DNA from: Candidatus Collierbacteria bacterium
Lineage (GTDB): Bacteria; Patescibacteriota; Microgenomatia; UBA1400; MFAQ01
DNA length: 7,864 nt
Direction: 5' to 3'
Assembly: GCA_903873735.1 (NCBI GenBank)
Contig: CAIQPO010000005.1
Span: 1 to 7,864 of the forward strand
Part shown: piece after piece, positions 5,230 to 7,864 of the stretch
Layout: each line of letters opens with the position of its first letter
How positions within the stretch are numbered: the first letter of the stretch is position 1
Notes under the pieces: generated by a model
Database searches by the model: none
What the model was told of the DNA's origin: nothing
Seen by the model: only the letters and a program-made list of their open reading frames with translations
Program-made: the position numbers and the translations under genes

Positions 5230-5282
5230 AGGAACCTCCAAAGGTGAATTGAAACGTGCAAGAGGATAAGTTACAGGCTCAA

Positions 5283-5320
5283 ATTATATCACAACATCTC
5301 ACAAAAATCAATAATATAGG
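5283..5320 (-). promoter_or_regulatory. Promoter of the 317-aa lipoprotein gene with CCTATA element
   Basis: On the minus strand TTGATT (5306-5311), a 17-base spacer and a perfect TATAAT (5283-5288), with TGA before the -10 (extended). CCTATA (plus-strand TATAGG 5315-5320) lies three bases upstream of the -35 and abuts the T-tract of the preceding operon's terminator. Confidence 0.8.
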
Positions 5321-5322
5321 AC

Positions 5323-5346
5323 AAAAAATCCCTGACAAAGTCAGGG
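5323..5346 (-). terminator. Rho-independent terminator of the 5354-5877 operon
   Basis: Perfect stem CCCTGAC (5330-5336) / GTCAGGG (5340-5346), loop AAA. On the minus strand A then six T follow (plus-strand A 5323-5328). It lies seven bases after the stop codon. Confidence 0.9.
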
Positions 5347-5353
5347 AAATATT

Positions 5354-5590
5354 TTACTTAAAAGCTTTGGCTCCAATGCCTCTCCACCCACCAATATGGC
5401 GGTGAGAACTTTCTCCATGGCACAGGATCCAGCTGCCATCTGATTGTTCACAATTGGTCGCGTTCACCCCCAGGCGAACCCACTCGCCGCACACAGGGCA
5501 GCGATACCAACCGGTTGCCTCAGCGTAAAACCAAATCACCGGCAAAGACACAATCAGCCCCAAAATCACTTTAAACAAAATTTCAGTCAT
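5354..5590 (-). CDS. Membrane-anchored zinc-finger-like protein, 78 aa
   Basis: One N-terminal transmembrane helix (about residues 5-22) is followed by a short domain with C-P-V-C-G-E-W (C31, C34), N-C-E (C47) and I-L-C-H-G-E-S-S-H-R-H (C57, H58, H63, H65). Spaced C-x2-C plus later Cys/His residues look like a small zinc ribbon or treble clef, although the metal is inferred. GGAGG (plus-strand CCTCC, 5595-5599) is four bases before the ATG. It is the second gene of an operon, 20 bases behind the 88-aa gene, and is ended by the hairpin at 5323-5346. I cannot name the family. The domain may be cytoplasmic or external; the few charged residues near the helix do not settle it. Confidence 0.8.
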   Translation of the reverse strand: MTEILFKVILGLIVSLPVIWFYAEATGWYRCPVCGEWVRLGVNATNCEQSDGSWILCHGESSHRHIGGWRGIGAKAFK

Positions 5591-5610
5591 GCTGCCTCCA
5601 GTTGTTTGTG

Positions 5611-5877
5611 TTAAGCGTCGCTTTGTTCTTCAAACTTCACCCCATTTTTTGCCTCAAACGCATCTGCAAACAATCTCGCAGTACCGGTGGTATCAAATGT
5701 CCTGGGATAAAACACCAGCCGGCCATCAGATCTTGATTGAACTCCAGCCACCTTCATACTGTTCGCCAAACACTCAATCTCACTTTCGTGTAAGGTGTAC
5801 CCATCAGGCAAAACAGCCATCACGTCTTGATGCCTGATAAAGTACCTTCCTGTTGAAACTACGGCGCAAAATGCCAT
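5611..5877 (-). CDS. Soluble protein of unknown function, 88 aa
   Basis: I recognise no family. The 88-aa protein starts M-A-F-C-A-V-V-S-T-G-R-Y-F and reads as alternating strands and helices: an N-terminal strand pair, E-S-E-I-E-C-L-A-N-S-M as a helix near residues 31-41, then R-L-V-F-Y-P near 53-58 and T-A-R-L-F-A-D-A-F as a helix near 66-74, with an acidic end. It has no signal peptide. The start is fixed by GGAGG (plus-strand CCTCC, 5883-5887) five bases upstream; an in-frame TTG at 5889 would overlap that ribosome site and is rejected. It leads a two-gene operon with the membrane-anchored zinc-finger-like protein. Confidence 0.8.
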   Translation of the reverse strand: MAFCAVVSTGRYFIRHQDVMAVLPDGYTLHESEIECLANSMKVAGVQSRSDGRLVFYPRTFDTTGTARLFADAFEAKNGVKFEEQSDA

Positions 5878-5913
5878 ATCAACCTCCAATTAATGTGCTT
5901 AAAACTATCAGGC

Positions 5914-5942
5914 ATAATAGCACAAAAACAAGGTAAAATCAA
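5914..5942 (-). promoter_or_regulatory. Promoter of the 88-aa/78-aa operon
   Basis: On the minus strand TTGATT (5937-5942), a 17-base spacer and TATTAT (5914-5919), with TGC before the -10 (extended). The position three bases upstream of the -35 carries CTTATA, a one-base variant of the CCTATA element at sister promoters. Confidence 0.75.
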
Positions 5943-5957
5943 TACTATAAGATAGTA
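5943..5957. repeat. Perfect 6-bp inverted repeat upstream of a -35
   Basis: TACTAT (5943-5948) - AAG - ATAGTA (5952-5957), directly adjoining the -35 of the 88-aa operon and four bases from the stop codon of the 62-aa gene. It could be a regulator site, or a weak AT-only hairpin behind the 62-aa gene; no good T-tract follows, so I do not call it a terminator. Confidence 0.45.
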
Positions 5958-5961
5958 AATC

Positions 5962-6150
5962 TCACTTCATCCCAAATGGTAAAAAGAAATGTCCATTTTG
6001 AATATTTTTCAGCAAGATAGGACCATATGCGCATGTTCCATCCCAAAAAGCCCCGTCCTCAGTCATCCCCCCACAAGGTATTTGAATATTGTAAACAGCC
6101 AACAAAATCGCTACCACCAATATCAAAACAATTAACCAAATCATTTTCAT
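5962..6150 (-). CDS. Small membrane-anchored peptide, 62 aa
   Basis: The protein begins M-K-M-I-W and has one long hydrophobic helix (about residues 3-20), then a short hydrophilic part with two Cys (P-C-G-G at C26 and G-T-C-A-Y-G at C40) that could form a disulfide outside the membrane, ending L-P-F-G-M-K. It may be a single-pass anchor or an uncleaved signal; no family is recognised. Two in-frame ATGs are possible, at 6156 and 6150. I prefer 6150: no ribosome site precedes either, and the promoter TTGACG-17-TTAGAT places the transcription start exactly on the A of the 6150 ATG, implying a leaderless mRNA. It is a single gene with no clear terminator. Confidence 0.65.
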   Translation of the reverse strand: MKMIWLIVLILVVAILLAVYNIQIPCGGMTEDGAFWDGTCAYGPILLKNIQNGHFFLPFGMK

Positions 6151-6156
6151 CTTCAT

Positions 6157-6185
6157 ATCTAAATGATATCAGCAAATCACGTCAA
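6157..6185 (-). promoter_or_regulatory. Promoter of the 62-aa gene, leaderless start
   Basis: On the minus strand TTGACG (6180-6185), a 17-base spacer and TTAGAT (6157-6162). The seventh base after the -10 is the A of the ATG at 6150. A second possible -10, TATCAT with a preceding TGA (6163-6168), would start transcription on the ATG at 6156, also leaderless, but lacks a -35. Confidence 0.5.
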
Positions 6186-6250
6186 GAGCTTCTCGTTCAT
6201 TTCTCTAGACTTACTAGATATAAACCAAGTCATTGCCAAACAGCTGCAAG

Positions 6251-6655
6251 TTAATCTAAACCTGAAGCCAAATAACCATCAATTTCTTCTTTAGTCAGTG
6301 TCACTTCCCCAATCAAAGCATCCGAGGACACACTCACAAGTCCAATCTTCTGTCCATTCCTCTGCAACTCCCATTGCCCGTGATTAAAAGGATATCTACT
6401 GGAAAGCCTTTTATGATGACCTTGGCATTTTCTTACCACACCACCCCAATCCACATCTGCTTTATCAAAACCAGCACGGACCCTAATATTTAAGTCACCC
6501 TCAAACTCCGTCTCAATATGAAAAATCTCATACTCCTTAATACAGTGCAAACAAACTGCCTTTATTCCATGTATACACACTTCTTTAGTTCTCACTCTTT
6601 CTACTACTTCTCCGCTTCTTTCAGTCATAAGGACATTATATTCATCACCACACAA
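6251..6655 (-). CDS. Cys/His-rich putative metal-binding protein; start uncertain
   Basis: A soluble protein of about 134 aa. C-I-H-G-I-K-A-V-C-L-H-C (C27, H29, C35, C38) followed by H46 looks like a compact zinc site, and C77, H80 and H81 form a second Cys/His cluster. The C-terminal part (residues 94-134) has two strands (W-E-L-Q and I-G-L-V-S-V) and a helix T-K-E-E-I-D-G-Y-L. Family unknown. The start is unclear: TTG at 6655 has a weak AAGAG six bases upstream; ATG at 6628 lacks a ribosome site; and the frame stays open to 6688, where a CTG overlaps the TGA stop of the upstream gene (CTGA). The upstream codons read Y-K-I-E-I-K-E-T-S, a plausible strand, so the protein may be about 11 residues longer. 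It is probably transcribed with the 71-aa gene. Confidence 0.65.
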   Translation of the reverse strand: MCGDEYNVLMTERSGEVVERVRTKEVCIHGIKAVCLHCIKEYEIFHIETEFEGDLNIRVRAGFDKADVDWGGVVRKCQGHHKRLSSRYPFNHGQWELQRNGQKIGLVSVSSDALIGEVTLTKEEIDGYLASGLD

Positions 6656-6684
6656 ACTAGTCTCTTTTATCTCGATCTTATAGC

Positions 6685-6900
6685 TCAGTCAGCTTTTTTA
6701 AGAAAATCTTCCAATCTTTTCCACTCCTCTGTCTCTTCATCTTCCAGCATCTCAAAGACACTTGAATATGTTCGGCCACCATCATCTTGTTCCGATTCCT
6801 CTTCTCCTGACCTCATCTCATCAGCCCAATGAAATGATTCATCCTTAGGAATCTTATCCTCATCTGGCTCAGAGCAATTAATTTCTTTCACCAATAACAT
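6685..6900 (-). CDS. Acidic 71-aa protein, unknown function
   Basis: A very acidic protein: E and D dominate residues 11-61 (for example G-E-E-E-S-E-Q-D-D-G-G and L-E-D-E-E-T-E-E-W), ending in an amphipathic helix W-K-R-L-E-D-F-L-K-K-A-D. The N-terminus M-L-L-V-K-E-I-N-C may form one strand. Such proteins are often partner-binding, nucleic-acid mimic or antitoxin-like, but nothing specific supports any of these. There is no ribosome site before the ATG; a TATAAT box implies a leader of about eight bases. The stop TGA lies against the start region of the Cys/His-rich gene, so the two look like an operon. Confidence 0.6.
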   Translation of the reverse strand: MLLVKEINCSEPDEDKIPKDESFHWADEMRSGEEESEQDDGGRTYSSVFEMLEDEETEEWKRLEDFLKKAD

Positions 6901-6914
6901 ATTAATACACCCAA

Positions 6915-6920
6915 ATTATA
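6915..6920 (-). promoter_or_regulatory. -10 box of the acidic-protein operon
   Basis: A perfect TATAAT on the minus strand (plus-strand ATTATA 6915-6920) predicts transcription from about 6908, leaving some eight bases before the ATG at 6900. I see no good -35 at 16-18 bases. Confidence 0.45.
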
Positions 6921-6957
6921 CGAACCTCTAACCAAAAAAATGATTTCAAGCCCATTT

Positions 6958-6981
6958 TATAATCAATAAATCTCATACAAT
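6958..6981 (+). promoter_or_regulatory. Two candidate -10 boxes for the CheD-like gene
   Basis: TATAAT (6958-6963) would give a leader of about 20 bases without a ribosome site; TACAAT (6976-6981) would give transcription from about 6988, a nearly leaderless mRNA for the ATG at 6991. Neither has a convincing -35. The 90-base gap is shared with the divergent acidic-protein operon. Confidence 0.4.
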
Positions 6982-6990
6982 ATTCTTACC

Positions 6991-7434
6991 ATGCACAACT
7001 CTGAACCAATAACTATTACAAATGAGGGAAACTCTTCACAAAATACCCATGAAGTGCTGACAAACGACTACTACGTGACCAGTAGAAGAGAGGGTTATAA
7101 ATTCCTTGAAGCTATATTGCTGTTCTGTGGTGGAATGACTTTCTACTATAAAGAAACGAAAACAGCAGGTTTAATACACTTTCCTCCATACGACACAACA
7201 GAAGAAGTTCGAGACAAAATCTGCACAGTTCTATATCAACTTAAAGCAAGGGGAATTAGCAAAGCAGATTTAAAAATCAGAGCATTTATGTTAAGCGAAG
7301 AAACAGAAAAGAACATGAAACAGGTAATGAGAGAACAAGGCTTGGAAGCACCAGAAATAGAATCTCTTCAACCAAACGAACACGCGAGTAGTTTTCCCCT
7401 GAAATTTGACTTGGACACAGGAAAAGTATGCTAG
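6991..7434 (+). CDS. CheD-like protein, putative Cys-His (glutamine deamidase fold) enzyme
   Basis: CheD deamidates glutamines in chemoreceptors with a Cys-His-Thr centre. This 147-aa protein has L-L-F-C-G-G-M-T-F-Y-Y-K-E-T-K (C46) and A-G-L-I-H-F (H63). The 17-residue spacing equals that recalled for T. maritima CheD (Cys27, His44), and the segment between aligns without gaps to the CheD pattern C-x5-Y-D-x3-K-x-G-G-L-x-H. The end, F-P-L-K-F-D-L-D-T-G-K-V, fits CheD's closing F-x3-T-G-x-V. CheD's active-site Thr, six residues before the Cys, is Glu40 here, and the conserved G-G of the C-terminal half is missing, so substrate and even activity are uncertain. This comparison is from memory. There are no chemotaxis genes nearby, so a role outside chemotaxis is likely; the same fold occurs in CNF and BLF1 toxins. 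There is no ribosome site, signal peptide or terminator; a polar N-terminus (1-25) precedes the domain. Confidence 0.75.
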   Translation: MHNSEPITITNEGNSSQNTHEVLTNDYYVTSRREGYKFLEAILLFCGGMTFYYKETKTAGLIHFPPYDTTEEVRDKICTVLYQLKARGISKADLKIRAFMLSEETEKNMKQVMREQGLEAPEIESLQPNEHASSFPLKFDLDTGKVC

Positions 7435-7546
7435 AGACCTTTAATGCTGTCTTGCTTATTACGCAAAATTACAAATACAAACCGAACCTCCTTGCTCCCC
7501 GTATTGGAACAAATTAGGACTTATGTTTTTAATCATCAGTTTTAAA

Positions 7547-7864
7547 TTAATGATTTATCTGACCTTTTACATCAAGCAGGAGTATATAGCACAAATCGTT
7601 TTTCATTGCCCCGAAAACTCTGAACGGATTATCAACTCCACTAACCCTAAAGTGTAAAAATGTATCAAATTCGGGATAATCCCTTACAAGAGTTTTATTA
7701 TTTATGTCTTCTTTCTTTTCTATGGAAAATCCCGTTTCTCTTCTCATCTGTCTAATCTCCCTCCAAGTAATATCTTCAAAAGCTCCTAGTTTTTTATACA
7801 AACCCTCAACTTCTTTTTTTACTAGTTTTGTAATACAGAATTTATCAGTATTACATTTTTTAAG
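7547..7864 (-). CDS. Partial gene cut by the right edge, unknown function
   Basis: The minus-strand frame is open from the window edge to a TAA at 7547-7549, at least 105 codons. No ATG occurs in the first part and the reading continues sensibly (K-F-C-I-T-K-L-V-K-K-E-V-E-G-L-Y-K-K), so a TTG at 7801 is unlikely to be the true start and the N-terminus probably lies outside the window. The visible part has F-E-D-I-T-W-R-E-I-R-Q-M as a helix, then F-L-H-F-R-V-S-G, P-F-R-V-F-G and C-Y-I-L-L-L-D-V-K-G-Q-I-N-H as consecutive strands. The R-V-F-G ... Y-I-L-x-x-D ending is reminiscent of small RelE-like or toxin-related proteins, but this is weak. It converges with the CheD-like gene with 112 bases between and no clear terminator. 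Confidence 0.7.
   Translation of the reverse strand, partial: LKKCNTDKFCITKLVKKEVEGLYKKLGAFEDITWREIRQMRRETGFSIEKKEDINNKTLVRDYPEFDTFLHFRVSGVDNPFRVFGAMKNDLCYILLLDVKGQINH

Noticed and set aside
6236..6252. Possible hairpin TTGC...GCAA after the Cys/His-rich gene
   Set aside because: Stem too short and no T-tract follows.
7444..7545. 33-aa plus-strand reading frame after the CheD-like gene
   Set aside because: No ribosome site, no terminator and no recognisable features; the frame probably occurs by chance.
7530..7556. AATCAT...ATGATT hairpin between convergent genes
   Set aside because: Only six AT-rich pairs with a 13-base loop and no proper T-tract, so not called a terminator.
1..7864. Mobile element, integron, tRNA, rRNA or CRISPR array
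   Set aside because: No transposase or integrase reading frame, terminal repeats, attC-like sites, tRNA cloverleaf or regularly spaced repeats were seen on either strand.

Overview
This looks like an accessory stretch of a bacterial chromosome, or of a large mobile element, packed with short genes of mostly unknown function. TGA, TAA and TAG all end genes, several directly before a hairpin terminator, so the code is standard (table 11). Most starts carry GGAGG-type ribosome sites, promoters are of the sigma-70 type, and two genes encode lipoproteins. The very small genes, the R-Y-G-W-G-W-T-P-A-T-W membrane protein, the Thr/Pro lipoprotein tail and several apparently leaderless mRNAs make me lean towards a Candidate Phyla Radiation (Patescibacteria) or similar environmental lineage. 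That is a weak inference; no rRNA, tRNA or housekeeping gene is present to fix it. I see no transposase, integrase, CRISPR array, tRNA or rRNA.

Layout. 1-201 holds a minus-strand promoter firing off the left edge and a plus-strand promoter for a 97-aa membrane protein (202-495), which ends at a back-to-back terminator pair. 565-959 is a two-gene minus-strand operon of tiny membrane proteins. 1024-1881 is a minus-strand operon of a two-helix membrane protein and a possible ADP-ribosyltransferase-like protein, divergent from a SRAP/YedK/HMCES-family abasic-site protein (1946-2503). From 2531 to 5877 the minus strand carries separate units, nearly all with their own promoter and terminator: a lipoprotein; a soluble protein plus a 44-aa hydrophobic peptide ending in seven Asp; a 101-aa phage-type small protein with an operator-like promoter; a 317-aa Cys-rich lipoprotein that may have an SPFH/Band-7-like domain; and an operon of an 88-aa protein and a membrane-anchored zinc-finger-like protein. 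On the right are a 62-aa membrane peptide, an operon of an acidic 71-aa protein and a Cys/His-rich protein, a plus-strand CheD-like putative Cys-His amidohydrolase (6991-7434), and a minus-strand gene cut by the right edge.

How it works together. There is no obvious shared pathway. What unifies the region is its regulation. Nine promoters have exactly 17 bases between -35 and -10, most with an extended TGn -10. Five minus-strand ones carry CCTATA (TATAGG on the plus strand) at or just upstream of the -35, and a sixth has a near match. Several other genes have a -10 box placed so that transcription would begin at or within a few bases of the start codon. The main candidates for new biology are the stand-alone CheD-like protein, the membrane protein plus ART-like pair, the D7-tailed peptide and the common promoter element.
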